Below, one piece after another: positions 1 through 7,621 of a DNA stretch of 64,000 nucleotides. A program made the translations under genes and the position numbers. The stretch is from Bacteroidales bacterium UBA5197 (lineage in GTDB: Bacteria > Bacteroidota > Bacteroidia > Bacteroidales > Lentimicrobiaceae), in the NCBI GenBank assembly GCA_002412885.1, contig DHVX01000029.1, forward strand, positions 40,022 through 104,021. Direction: 5' to 3'. Under the pieces are notes generated by a model. That model worked only from the letters and a program-made list of their open reading frames with translations. It made no database searches and was not told where the DNA came from. Position 1 is the stretch's first letter. Every line of letters begins with the position of its first letter.

Positions 1-518
1 CCTTCAATGATATCATCCAGTTCGGTTTGAAAATAATGCTTGCCGGTGAGCTTAATATTGATGATCCAGTTTGGAACTACCCATAGAGCCTTCACCTTAG
101 TCTTGTCAGTGAACCCGGCAGGGATAATTGAGAAAATGAAAACCTCCCCATAAACCTGCTCATATACCTTGGCCTGGCTAAGGAATTGATTCCAGTTCTG
201 AAGGGCGTTTGGTCTCTTGAGTAGTTTCTGAATACCGGCTATCTTAGCTCCCTGGCTTCCTGTGGTTTCATTTCCTTCTTTGTCCAGGATCCACCATTTG
301 CCGTTTGTGAATGCTCTGGCCTTACGGTTGATGATTCCATTTACCGCAGGGCAGATGTTATAAGCTGAGCTTTGCCCTAGTATGGTAACTGTATCCTGAA
401 CTGTTTTAGGGAATCCAAAAGCGTAGAAAAATTTGCCATCCTTGTCTTTCACGACAGATCTGGCAGGTGAATTGAAGCCAAAAAGAGACTTGAATGAGAA
501 GGAGGCCATGGTGAGCAT
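1..518 (-). CDS. phage portal protein, N-terminal part (runs off window)
   Basis: An open frame on the minus strand runs from ATG at 518 (second in-frame ATG at 509) to the window edge without a stop, giving about 172 residues of the N terminus. The sequence contains SSAYNICPAVNGIINRKA and a later VYGEVFIFSI stretch, which resemble N-terminal portal proteins of tailed phages of Bacteroidetes; the portal is the dodecameric ring through which DNA is packaged. The position directly after small and large terminase genes supports this. A TATATTTG -7 box at 531-538 lies so close to the gene that the ATG at 509 may be the used start. The family call is from pattern memory plus synteny; the rest of the gene is outside the window. 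Confidence 0.7.
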   Translation of the reverse strand, partial: MLTMASFSFKSLFGFNSPARSVVKDKDGKFFYAFGFPKTVQDTVTILGQSSAYNICPAVNGIINRKARAFTNGKWWILDKEGNETTGSQGAKIAGIQKLLKRPNALQNWNQFLSQAKVYEQVYGEVFIFSIIPAGFTDKTKVKALWVVPNWIINIKLTGKHYFQTELDDIIE

Positions 519-530
519 TTAAGAGCTCGT

Positions 531-538
531 CAAATATA
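531..538 (-). promoter_or_regulatory. probable -7 promoter box of the phage structural genes
   Basis: On the minus strand this reads TATATTTG, a perfect match to the bacteroidete -7 consensus TAnnTTTG. It lies 12-20 nt before the portal start and just after the terminator that follows terL, so the structural genes probably form a separate transcription unit. No clear TTTG -33 box is seen; a TTTC lies at 563-566. Confidence 0.5.
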
Positions 539-596
539 TATACTAAAAAATGGGGATATTTTGAAAGTTATTGAAATAAGGGGGTGAGTTATAAAA

Positions 597-623
597 TGAA
601 AAAAGCCACCCCGGGGCAGCTTT
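597..623 (-). terminator. probable intrinsic terminator after terL
   Basis: On the minus strand a GC-rich hairpin (AAAGCTGCCCC with GGGGTGGCTTT) overlaps the terL stop codon and is followed by a run of T. It would separate the terminase operon from the portal promoter. Confidence 0.55.
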
Positions 624-1770
624 AATCACAATTACTCACCGCTCCGTACCGGATAGCATCCCACATGTGATTATGTTTGTCGACCGGCTCATTTAACTGG
701 ATGCCATCGATCATCCGCCACTTGTAGTTCTCTGCCTCCTTTTTAGCAGCTGGATCCCGGACCAGGTGAATGTTGAAATTCTTAACCTTACCAATCCCGA
801 ACTTGATCTTCTTTGTCTTGGCCGGGAAGATATTTATTCCTCCCCTTCTGATGTGGGCTATCCTGGTCAGGTTTTCACTATCAGCCCAATACTCGCCCTT
901 TGCATCGATCTTCCTGATTACCTCAAGACATTCATCATCCGATTCAATCGGTGTGTATGTGAGCACCTTTGCATACAAATTCCGGCCAGAAATCCTGATC
1001 CGAACTATAGCTGTCGGGTCTATCGTGTATCCCCAGTCGACACCATAAAATTCACTTTCATATTCTTCCGGTAATTCATCAATCCATTTGACGGTATAAA
1101 TCAATCCTTCAGGAGTGGCTCTGAGCCCCAGACCATAGACTTTCCACATATAGTCATCAGCTGTACCGTTTGCGATATTCACAGGATTCCCGGGATCGTA
1201 GCTGAGTATCTTCGCTTTTTCATGCTTCGAGATAAAAGGATTATCCAGGAAGGTTGACTTCACGAAAAGGACATCAGGACGTTTCTCAAGATCAAATACC
1301 CAATGATCAGATGCCGATGGGTTGTAATCCATCCACCAGAATTTACGGCAGCGCTGTTCCAGCTGATCAAAGAAGCTTTTCTCTATGCCATTTAATACTT
1401 CATTAATGAAGAAAGCGTCTGACCCCATCCCGTGGAACTTCGATACTTTATCAGCTCCCATGAAATTGACTTTATTTCCCAGGAGATTAAAAGTGGTTAC
1501 GTCTTTATTTTGGAATGGAGATTTAAGGTTGATCTGGTTCAACCGTTTATCATAGTCATCAAAAAGGGTAGTCTTGAAACTGTTGTATGTTTCCCGGACA
1601 TTGTTGATTACTATCCTCTCGGAGGCATGGGATGTCAGATAAAGTTCAAAGTCAATACCTGCCCATGTCTTACCGGACCGGCTGGAACCCTCTAAAACAA
1701 CACCCCTCATTCCTGAATTGTAAGCATTGACAAGAGCTTTGAAATTCTTATTAATCAGTTTCTTGCTCAT
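622..1770 (-). CDS. terL: phage terminase large subunit
   Basis: The 382-residue protein has the two-part layout of TerL, the motor that cuts and packages phage DNA. The N-terminal ATPase has a Walker A motif GSSRSGKT (residues 28-35); the Walker B region reads DAFFINEV (118-125), with E124 as likely catalytic glutamate. The C-terminal RNase H-like nuclease has GVDWGY (D245), ADSEN (D297) and MWDAIRYG near the end, giving the expected three acidic residues. The length is a little short of typical (400-550). The start overlaps the terS end by 20 bp, which suggests translational coupling. It sits between terS and portal, the canonical order. Confidence 0.9.
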   Translation of the reverse strand: MSKKLINKNFKALVNAYNSGMRGVVLEGSSRSGKTWAGIDFELYLTSHASERIVINNVRETYNSFKTTLFDDYDKRLNQINLKSPFQNKDVTTFNLLGNKVNFMGADKVSKFHGMGSDAFFINEVLNGIEKSFFDQLEQRCRKFWWMDYNPSASDHWVFDLEKRPDVLFVKSTFLDNPFISKHEKAKILSYDPGNPVNIANGTADDYMWKVYGLGLRATPEGLIYTVKWIDELPEEYESEFYGVDWGYTIDPTAIVRIRISGRNLYAKVLTYTPIESDDECLEVIRKIDAKGEYWADSENLTRIAHIRRGGINIFPAKTKKIKFGIGKVKNFNIHLVRDPAAKKEAENYKWRMIDGIQLNEPVDKHNHMWDAIRYGAVSNCD

Positions 1771-2170
1771 TCAACTCCTCTTCAGTGGGGAACAATGCTG
1801 CTATTCTATTTTTGTCGTTTATGATGACCTCTGTTCTTTCAACATAAAGGCCTTCGAGTTTGGCGATATCCTGAAGTATGGCCAGAGCAGTACCGGCTGG
1901 CTTGCTTGATTTTTTGTCCTGAAGATCCCGGAATAATTTGAGTCTTGAATGAATATGGAATTGCCTCCTGGCTTCGATGTCTTTTTCCGATTGCTCCCGG
2001 AATGCATCGTATGCTTTATGGATATACTTATATGCTTGCCTTTCTTTCAAATCATACTTGACCATGACTTGGCGAACAATGTCAGCTGAGGTAATGCCTT
2101 GCATCATCCATTCCTGGACAGCTCTAATTCGTTTATCGGTTTCAACTTTGGTTGACTTTTGTCCTGTCAT
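1751..2170 (-). CDS. terS: phage terminase small subunit
   Basis: A 139-residue basic, helical protein directly upstream of, and overlapping, the large terminase gene. An N-terminal helix-turn-helix-like stretch (IRAVQEWMMQGITSADIVRQ) and the central helical region ending in ALFPTEEELNEQETD fit small terminase subunits, which recognise the packaging site and load TerL. The ATG at 2170 is chosen as start (MTGQKSTK). A longer frame opening with TTG at 2203 exists, but that codon sits at the foot of a 14-bp perfect hairpin and would be a poor start. The assignment relies on context plus the helical HTH pattern. Confidence 0.75.
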   Translation of the reverse strand: MTGQKSTKVETDKRIRAVQEWMMQGITSADIVRQVMVKYDLKERQAYKYIHKAYDAFREQSEKDIEARRQFHIHSRLKLFRDLQDKKSSKPAGTALAILQDIAKLEGLYVERTEVIINDKNRIAALFPTEEELNEQETD

Positions 2171-2202
2171 TTTGATCAATTGTTTCTGAGTCCATAAGAA
2201 CA

Positions 2203-2233
2203 ATTTTAGCGTCCATCAAATGGACGCTAAAAT
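2203..2233. repeat. 14-bp perfect inverted repeat upstream of terS
   Basis: The arms at 2203-2216 and 2220-2233 (ATTTTAGCGTCCAT and its exact complement) are separated by only CAA. The hairpin lies in the 194-bp gap between the ParB-methyltransferase gene and terS. It could be an attenuator or terminator (minus strand continues TTGTTCTT), an operator, or part of a packaging recognition site. No gene is seen in the rest of 2234-2397. Confidence 0.6.
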
Positions 2234-2397
2234 CTTAGAGATCGCGAAATCTTTTCTTTTCAGTGTTTTTTCTCATGGTAAAAAACTTCTCAAAAGAACC
2301 CTCTTTAGGAGGAAAGAAAATACAACATAAACCCAGTCTCTCACGTAACCTCAAGGGCTGAAAGACAATACAATATTGGGTTGATATTTCTGAAGAA

Positions 2398-3873
2398 TCA
2401 AGCATTTTCCGACATTTCTTTTACCTCAATTTCTGGAAAATTCTCCTTTATTTTTTTGGAGTCACCTTTGTAAAACACCAATACATTCTGATGCATCTTG
2501 CCAACCTTCCTGCTGTTGGCCATCTGGCGACCGACCCGAACCGGGAGGCTACCGGCAACATTGATCAGGATGATCTCGTTGTACAGCAGCATACCCGACT
2601 CCAGGAATGCCTCGATAGTTTGACTTACAAAATTCCTGTAAATTCCGGACTCGTCCCGGATGTCACCAACGACGAAACATGCAAACCGATCATCTTTTAA
2701 CCGGCCACATGATTGCTTGATGATCTGCTGATAGGTTTTAAGGAACTCATCATACTCCATGGTTGAAAGGTCGCCTTCCAGATCGGAGTAAACTTCAAGG
2801 TCAGCATACGGAGGACATGTGAAAATAAGATCAGCCCGGAATGATTCCGGAAGCAGTTCATTCAACTGGCTGCTGTCTCCAGTGATCCATTCAGCTTGTT
2901 TTGCACCCAGGAGCATTGCTTGCTGAATGTTTGCTTCAACCTGTTCAGGACGTATGTCTATGCCGATGTAATTAAAACCAAGTTCTGAAGCCACTAATCC
3001 CCGGACTGATCCTCCGGCAAATGGATCAAGAATAACACCACCCGGGATGTTGAACCAGGAATAAACTACCTCAGTCAATACCGGATCAAAGATGCTGGTC
3101 CCGGTATATACATGCAATCCCCTTTTCTTTGCTTCTTTCAGGATTTCATCCCAGGAAGGATCCTGACCAGTTGCCTCTCTCATCCGGTTCCTGAGATTAT
3201 ATATCCCTGAAGACTGACCACTCTTTGCCATGAACAATTCCTCTGGACGACCGTCCTCACTTTCCAACCCCATGGCAATCCATTTTCTTTTCCGATCCAT
3301 CCAGTAACCCTGCCTGGTATCAAAGATGCTGAATGGTGGGATGATAAACTTCTCCTGAAGGCTTGACCGTGCCTCAGCTGCTTGTGTGGCTGCGGCATCT
3401 GTTGGGTTTAACATTTCCATCATTTCAAGCATATCAAATTCCGGAAGATCCATTTGATCTTTAAGCTCAGTGAAGTCCAACTCATACTCTTTCATGAAGT
3501 CAAACAAACCCTTCTGGCTTACCCGGGCATATATGGATGAATAGATAGTGACCAGCTTTGCAGCCTCCTTTTTGTTCTCGCAATGAATGAATGTTGCCGG
3601 GAGTAGATAAGGAACGGTGTGGCCTTCCTTGATCAGCTGTTCGAGCATCAGGGTGCGATGTTTGCCATCGAGGCAGAAAATAGTACCGTTTTCAGGAACT
3701 TCCCACACGTAAAATGGCTGAGTGAAATTGTTGGCCAGGATGGATGCTTTGAGCCGGTGAGCAGCATCAGGATCCAAGTCTTTAAAGCTATCCTGTTGGA
3801 TGAACTTGAAGTCACGCCAGTTGACGTTTTCGGTTTTGAGTACTCGAGATGATAGGGTTAGAGTGGTTTCCAT
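2398..3873 (-). CDS. ParB-like domain fused to N4/N6 DNA methyltransferase
   Basis: A 491-residue two-domain protein. Residues about 20-110 form a ParB/Srx-like domain with a CLDGKHRTLM motif. The C-terminal half is an amino-DNA methyltransferase: SAM-binding motif I appears as ILDPFAGGSVRG and catalytic motif IV as FTCPPY, with motif I before motif IV, so a gamma-like order. It should methylate an exocyclic amino group of A or C in DNA; in phages such enzymes can protect genomes from restriction or mark packaging sites. ATG at 3873 (METTLTLSS) is preferred to GTG at 3891. It lies just upstream of terS in the packaging module. ParB-methyltransferase fusions are known from other phages and mobile elements; the specificity cannot be read from sequence. 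Confidence 0.85.
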   Translation of the reverse strand: METTLTLSSRVLKTENVNWRDFKFIQQDSFKDLDPDAAHRLKASILANNFTQPFYVWEVPENGTIFCLDGKHRTLMLEQLIKEGHTVPYLLPATFIHCENKKEAAKLVTIYSSIYARVSQKGLFDFMKEYELDFTELKDQMDLPEFDMLEMMEMLNPTDAAATQAAEARSSLQEKFIIPPFSIFDTRQGYWMDRKRKWIAMGLESEDGRPEELFMAKSGQSSGIYNLRNRMREATGQDPSWDEILKEAKKRGLHVYTGTSIFDPVLTEVVYSWFNIPGGVILDPFAGGSVRGLVASELGFNYIGIDIRPEQVEANIQQAMLLGAKQAEWITGDSSQLNELLPESFRADLIFTCPPYADLEVYSDLEGDLSTMEYDEFLKTYQQIIKQSCGRLKDDRFACFVVGDIRDESGIYRNFVSQTIEAFLESGMLLYNEIILINVAGSLPVRVGRQMANSRKVGKMHQNVLVFYKGDSKKIKENFPEIEVKEMSENA

Positions 3874-3964
3874 TGGTGTACTATTTTGCACTATTTTGAC
3901 AAAGTTAGGTTTACGCTGGCTGAATTGTCTGTGGTTCGATAACTTTGGCAGTTATTGTCCGTGG

Positions 3965-4180
3965 CTAATCGATGAATCCAATTTGTTTTAAGCCTTCCGG
4001 ATCGCAAAGAATTGCCGCTTCTGAGAACGAAAGAGGTATTTTTGTTCCTTTGAATTCTTTGACAAGTGTGGCTTTGTAAACAGGAACTTTCCCATTAACC
4101 ATACCTTTTTCATGGATAGTCCTTCCGAGTGATCCGTCCATCATTTCGACCAGGTAACCTGATTTTTTAATGTCGATCAT
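3965..4180 (-). CDS. hypothetical phage protein
   Basis: A 71-residue protein starting MIDIKKSGYLVEMMDGSLGR. It begins 3 bp after the stop of the deoxyribosyltransferase-like gene, so the two are probably cotranslated. The N-terminal half is beta-rich and basic, like a small Sm/KOW-type fold, but I do not recognise a family. No membrane segment or signal peptide is seen. Confidence 0.6.
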   Translation of the reverse strand: MIDIKKSGYLVEMMDGSLGRTIHEKGMVNGKVPVYKATLVKEFKGTKIPLSFSEAAILCDPEGLKQIGFID

Positions 4181-4183
4181 TGG

Positions 4184-4621
4184 TTAAAATTCTACTGAAT
4201 CATATACTGAATACAGATACAGTTCATTAATAAGATCTGGTACTCTTTCATACCACTTCTTTATCATTTTTCGCATCAGACCAAAGTCTTCACCTTTTGC
4301 CCAAAGCCCAATGACAGGAACTCCTTTTGCCCATGCAGCTCCCACTTCAGCAGCAGCATCTTTTCCAGATGGTCCAAGATATATGACCAGATCTGAAGTA
4401 GTTGCTCCTTCGGTATCAAACTGAAAAGATTGTTCAGATTCTTTAGAGTTAACCCAGGTTTCAAAATCGAATTTTTTTGTCACATGGTTGTGGCCTTCAC
4501 CATAGTTGTTTTCAACCCAGGAAATGACTGTATGACCATTCTCTCTTAAAATGGCTGTAAGCATCTCAACTGCGTGCTGGTTCTTCCAACTACTGGCAAT
4601 GTAAATCGTTAATTTTTTCAT
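4184..4621 (-). CDS. nucleoside 2-deoxyribosyltransferase-like protein
   Basis: A 145-residue protein with a Rossmann-like start IYIASSWKNQHAVEML and a segment SDLVIYLGPSGKDAAAEVG, typical of the nucleoside 2-deoxyribosyltransferase family. The glutamate in AAAEVGAAWA matches the position of the family's catalytic Glu. Family members cleave or transfer the deoxyribose of (deoxy)nucleosides, and relatives hydrolyse NMPs or modified nucleotides. In a phage this suggests nucleotide salvage, base-modification metabolism or signal degradation. It lies in a run of small early genes between the sigma factor and the ParB-methyltransferase. The family call is firm; the exact reaction is inferred. Confidence 0.75.
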   Translation of the reverse strand: MKKLTIYIASSWKNQHAVEMLTAILRENGHTVISWVENNYGEGHNHVTKKFDFETWVNSKESEQSFQFDTEGATTSDLVIYLGPSGKDAAAEVGAAWAKGVPVIGLWAKGEDFGLMRKMIKKWYERVPDLINELYLYSVYDSVEF

Positions 4622-4685
4622 TTTTTGCGTTTTTTATTACAGTTTCTGTGATTTTTCTCACGTTTTCCGTGATTTATTTCCGTGG

Positions 4686-4898
4686 CTACTCATTTGCGAT
4701 TATGCTGGCAGTAAAGGCCAATGCAATAGAAAATTCCTGATCCGGGTCGATCTTTTCAAAATCAATCTCCGTTGGATCTTTATCGAAGAATTTAGCCTTG
4801 ATCTCATCATCAGGGATAAGCTCATTAGTCAGCATAAAATATGCTTTCTGAATTGTTTTGATGTCGAACATCAATTTTGCTGCGAGTGGTTGTTTCAT
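4686..4898 (-). CDS. hypothetical phage protein, acidic
   Basis: A 70-residue protein starting MKQPLAAKLMFDIKTIQK, with an acidic middle (KDPTEIDFEKIDPDQE). It starts 3 bp downstream of the sigma-factor gene stop, so it is part of the same operon. I do not recognise a family. Its position and coupling to the sigma-like gene make an accessory or anti-sigma role conceivable, but nothing in the sequence shows it. Confidence 0.55.
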   Translation of the reverse strand: MKQPLAAKLMFDIKTIQKAYFMLTNELIPDDEIKAKFFDKDPTEIDFEKIDPDQEFSIALAFTASIIANE

Positions 4899-4901
4899 GG
4901 T

Positions 4902-5363
4902 TTATTGTTTAAATTGGTTTTTCAAAATTTGCCTTCCCAGGAAGACACGGTTTCTGATGGTTGCCTGTGGTTTTCCTTCAACTTCTGATATCTCCTGATA
5001 ATTGTAGCCTTTTACAAACATCGAAAGGGAGCGTTGAATTCGGCATGGCAGATGATCAATAGCAGACATTACATGTTTAAGTTCGATAATTGTCTCAGCT
5101 GAGGGGTTTACAGAATGGTTTAAAAGAGCCATTTCATTCTCGGTATCCAGAAATCTTTTCCGGCGATACTTGTTTACAAAAATGTTATGCATGATTGTAC
5201 AAAGCCATCCGCGGAGGTTAGTGCCTTCCTTAAACTTATCCTGATTGGTTAGAGCAGTGCAAATGGTGTCCTGAATGAGATCTTCAGCATCTTCCCGGTT
5301 TTTGGAAAGCCGATATGAGAAACCGGTAAGCACGTTATAATGATCAAGTATTTTTTCTCTCAT
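4902..5363 (-). CDS. phage-encoded ECF-type sigma factor
   Basis: A 153-residue protein with the two regions of group 4 (ECF) sigma factors: region 2 with DAEDLIQDTICTALTN and LRGWLCTIMHNIFVNKYRR (core binding and -10 recognition), and region 4 with MSAIDHLPCRIQRSLSMF and YQEISEVEGKPQATIRNRV (the -35-binding HTH). It would redirect host RNA polymerase, presumably to phage late promoters. Start is ATG at 5363, which overlaps the previous stop as TGATG. The region-4 motif LPxxxRxxxxM is partly changed (PCRIQRSLSMF), normal for divergent members. It lies among the last genes before the packaging module. Confidence 0.85.
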   Translation of the reverse strand: MREKILDHYNVLTGFSYRLSKNREDAEDLIQDTICTALTNQDKFKEGTNLRGWLCTIMHNIFVNKYRRKRFLDTENEMALLNHSVNPSAETIIELKHVMSAIDHLPCRIQRSLSMFVKGYNYQEISEVEGKPQATIRNRVFLGRQILKNQFKQ

Positions 5364-5545
5364 CACTTCTGGTTGTTATCTGAAGACTCTTTGTAGATGA
5401 ATTCAACAGTGGATTTGATATTGTATCTTTCAAGATCATCCTGAATCCGTTTTCTGAAGCTGTCAAGGGATTCATCTGTTTCGATGCTGCATGGAAGAAT
5501 TGCTTCTGGCTGGAGTTCTATTCTGATTTGAGAAATTATGATCAT
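5363..5545 (-). CDS. small hypothetical phage protein
   Basis: A 60-residue protein (MIIISQIRIELQPEAIL...) overlapping the upstream gene by 4 bp (ATGA) and the downstream sigma-factor gene by 1 bp (TGATG), a strongly coupled operon arrangement. It has an N-terminal beta strand and a charged helical C terminus. No family recognised. Confidence 0.55.
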   Translation of the reverse strand: MIIISQIRIELQPEAILPCSIETDESLDSFRKRIQDDLERYNIKSTVEFIYKESSDNNQK

Positions 5546-5913
5546 GGATTATACCCTCCATCAACTTTATAAAGTTTCGAGTTTTTGACAAATGTTCTGA
5601 TTTCTTCGCTTTTCTCACCGAAAAAACCATAAAAGAGCACATAGCCCCGGGAAGTATCAACTACAACAACCGTATCATTATGAATGGTAAAATACGGATT
5701 GATGGAGTCTGAAGGAAAGTACAGGTAGGTTGATCCGATGAGCAATTTTTCACCGGCTTTTGGAGATAATTGTTCCGGAATGGAAATATTTCGCTCATTG
5801 TTGGAAATATTTTCCTCTATTATGATGGAGAGCCAAGAAAAGACTATAGCATTAAATAGAATCCACGCTGTGATCAGGAATCCGTTCGAATTCAGTATCG
5901 ATTTTATTTTCAT
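5542..5913 (-). CDS. single-pass membrane protein, phage, unknown function
   Basis: A 123-residue protein with one N-terminal hydrophobic segment (FLITAWILFNAIVFSWLSII, about residues 12-31) followed by a soluble domain with beta-rich pattern (YLYFPSDSINPYFTIHND, YVLFYGFFG). The topology is probably N-in with an extracytoplasmic C domain. It overlaps its downstream neighbour by 4 bp and starts 3 bp after the upstream gene stop. A superinfection-exclusion or lysis-accessory role is possible for phage membrane proteins of this size, but nothing here identifies it. Confidence 0.55.
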   Translation of the reverse strand: MKIKSILNSNGFLITAWILFNAIVFSWLSIIIEENISNNERNISIPEQLSPKAGEKLLIGSTYLYFPSDSINPYFTIHNDTVVVVDTSRGYVLFYGFFGEKSEEIRTFVKNSKLYKVDGGYNP

Positions 5914-5916
5914 GAT

Positions 5917-6150
5917 TTAGTCCTCCTTTTGGTAATCTGAAATGAACTTCCGTGGATTTTCTTTAACCATTTCGGTTATTCTTGCCTGGCAATCCTCCCA
6001 TGTTTCGAACTTGTCGAATGTGTATGCATTATACCGGCATCCGTTGTAATGGGTTATTTCAAACTTTTTTAACCTGGCAGATCTTCTTGGCCTGAGAACG
6101 ACATTCCCAAGGCTATGATGTAAGTCACGATCTTCTTTTGATAAGTACAT
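5917..6150 (-). CDS. hypothetical phage protein with strong Shine-Dalgarno
   Basis: A 77-residue protein starting MYLSKEDRDLHHSLGN and ending in KFISDYQKED; basic in the middle (LRPRRSARLKKFEI). The start is set by a rare, nearly perfect ribosome binding site, AAAGGAGG, 5 nt before the ATG and directly after the TAA of the upstream gene. A longer frame reading to 6207 is therefore rejected. No family recognised. Confidence 0.6.
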   Translation of the reverse strand: MYLSKEDRDLHHSLGNVVLRPRRSARLKKFEITHYNGCRYNAYTFDKFETWEDCQARITEMVKENPRKFISDYQKED

Positions 6151-6160
6151 TTTTCCTCCT

Positions 6161-6427
6161 TTACTTTGTTTCCTTTGGTAAAAGAAATTCCGTTTTGCTG
6201 GCTGCATTTTTCACACCATCAGGATTATCACCTTGTGAGATGAGCTTAAGAAAGTCAACCTCAACCTTTGCAGAGTGAACTATCACTGTAGCTGCATTGG
6301 TGATTGCTTTTGCCGTTTCGACATCGATCTTCTCTTTGTCATCGGCTTCCGGATCATTGTTCAGTTTAAGACGTTCAATCACTTCAAACATGTGATTTCT
6401 GAGCGCTGTCAAGTCATTGTTTTTCAT
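6161..6427 (-). CDS. hypothetical phage protein, helical
   Basis: An 88-residue protein starting MKNNDLTALRNHMFEVIERL; mostly helical and rich in A and V (VETAKAITNAATVIVHSAKVE). It overlaps the end of the HNH endonuclease gene by 14 bp. Similar short helical proteins occur near replication and packaging genes of bacteroidete phages, but I cannot name a family. Confidence 0.55.
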   Translation of the reverse strand: MKNNDLTALRNHMFEVIERLKLNNDPEADDKEKIDVETAKAITNAATVIVHSAKVEVDFLKLISQGDNPDGVKNAASKTEFLLPKETK

Positions 6428-7202
6428 ACTTTTTGATTTTGCGTTTAAGTTGGTTTAAAACTAAAATTACTTCTCTAAGATCTTCAGGCAGGTTGATGAT
6501 TGAATTTCTCATCATATTCTCTCCCTTGGTAATTACTTCAAGGTTCTCTAACCTGCAGTCCAATGAATTCCCATTTTTGAAAGCCACATTCATTCCCTTG
6601 GGAATAGCTCCATTTTCCTGAATCCATAAATGCCGGTGTAAAAGCTCAAATTTGCCTTTTGATATCCTGATATAAGCGTAATACCGTCCCTTACTATCTT
6701 TCCTTACCGAAATGTATCCATCATGCTTGGTATTTTTGGGAAGGTTTCCTTTCTTGAAAAATGTATGTTTGATCCGGTTTTTGATCTCTTCCGGCATTTT
6801 CTTGCCTTTGTTTGGAGGTGAAGTACCTAATGCAAACCTTGATGCCTCCATTCGAGCCTGAATAATATTGTCCGGAACTACCAACCCAAGCCTGCTCATT
6901 CTTGTAAATACGAATGTGCCGCTTCTTTTTATCTCCCTGGCCATTGCTTTACTCGACATCGTTAAATAGTTTTCAATGATAAACTTATCGATCCGAGGGG
7001 TTGAAGTTGTCCGGAGCCTAATTTTCATGGTGGCTGCCATACGTCCCACTTCCTTTGGGACATGTATATCCAACCGCTTCAGGAATCTTCTAACAATTCC
7101 AGAAGATAGTCCAATTCTCTTGGATATGTCATTGCAAGACATCTTGTTATAATTGGCCAGGATAAATTTCTGATCCTTAAATGGGATAGTAGTCCTTCTC
7201 AT
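6414..7202 (-). CDS. HNH endonuclease with N-terminal HTH repeats
   Basis: A 262-residue protein. The N-terminal half carries two helix-turn-helix-like repeats (MSCNDISKRIGLSSGIVRRF and MSSKAMAREIKRSGTFVFTR). The C-terminal half is an HNH_3-type nuclease with LLHRHLWIQENGAIPKGMNV (HNH motif histidines) and DCRLENLEVITKGENMMRN. Such proteins nick or cut DNA and are often free-standing homing endonucleases or packaging-associated nucleases in phages. The frame overlaps both neighbours by 4-14 bp, so it is integrated into the operon rather than a recent insertion. The final residues are basic (QLKRKIKKYEKQ). Confidence 0.8.
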   Translation of the reverse strand: MRRTTIPFKDQKFILANYNKMSCNDISKRIGLSSGIVRRFLKRLDIHVPKEVGRMAATMKIRLRTTSTPRIDKFIIENYLTMSSKAMAREIKRSGTFVFTRMSRLGLVVPDNIIQARMEASRFALGTSPPNKGKKMPEEIKNRIKHTFFKKGNLPKNTKHDGYISVRKDSKGRYYAYIRISKGKFELLHRHLWIQENGAIPKGMNVAFKNGNSLDCRLENLEVITKGENMMRNSIINLPEDLREVILVLNQLKRKIKKYEKQ

Positions 7203-7621
7203 ACCAGTTCAATTGATTGTACTTTTGAAGTCCGATTTAAACCCACTAAAGCTTTGTCCATATTCGGATCAAGCATTTTATTCAGAATCATTGCCCGCTC
7301 TTCTTGAAATGGGAAAATAGCTTCCATAATGTCATCAACTTTTTTGCGGAAATTCCTGTCATTCTTGTAAAAATTCATCACGCACTTCCTAGCATGTACT
7401 ATGTTTGAATTCGATTGATTGAATTCTAATGACAGGTCATTGTTATCCATCTTGCAGGCATTCTTCATAATAGCGATTGAAATTTGTCGCGGTTCAACTA
7501 TCCGGGTCACCCTTGTTTTTATATACAGATCCTTTACCTCAAGTTTATAAATGGCCGCGATCTTTTTGATGATGCGTTCTTTCGAGTGAGTGATTCCTGG
7601 AGCTATGTATGGGCTAATCAT
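7199..7621 (-). CDS. DnaA domain IV-like DNA-binding protein
   Basis: A 140-residue protein whose first 95 residues follow the pattern of DnaA domain IV (Bac_DnaA_C): IAAIYKLEVKDLYIKTR, then RQISIAIMKNACKMDNNDLS, then FNQSNSNIVHARKCVMNF. The last part corresponds to the DnaA signature helix (FGxxxHSTVxxA) but reads NQSNSNIVHARK. No AAA+ domain is present. DnaA domain IV binds DnaA boxes, so this protein may recognise the phage origin or occupy host DnaA sites. It overlaps both neighbours by 4 bp, next to a VRR-NUC nuclease and replication-initiator-like genes. Confidence 0.7.
   Translation of the reverse strand: MISPYIAPGITHSKERIIKKIAAIYKLEVKDLYIKTRVTRIVEPRQISIAIMKNACKMDNNDLSLEFNQSNSNIVHARKCVMNFYKNDRNFRKKVDDIMEAIFPFQEERAMILNKMLDPNMDKALVGLNRTSKVQSIELV

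Noticed and set aside
2171..2203. TTG start at 2203 for the small terminase subunit
   Set aside because: The TTG lies at the base of a 14-bp hairpin; ATG at 2170 gives a normal N terminus.
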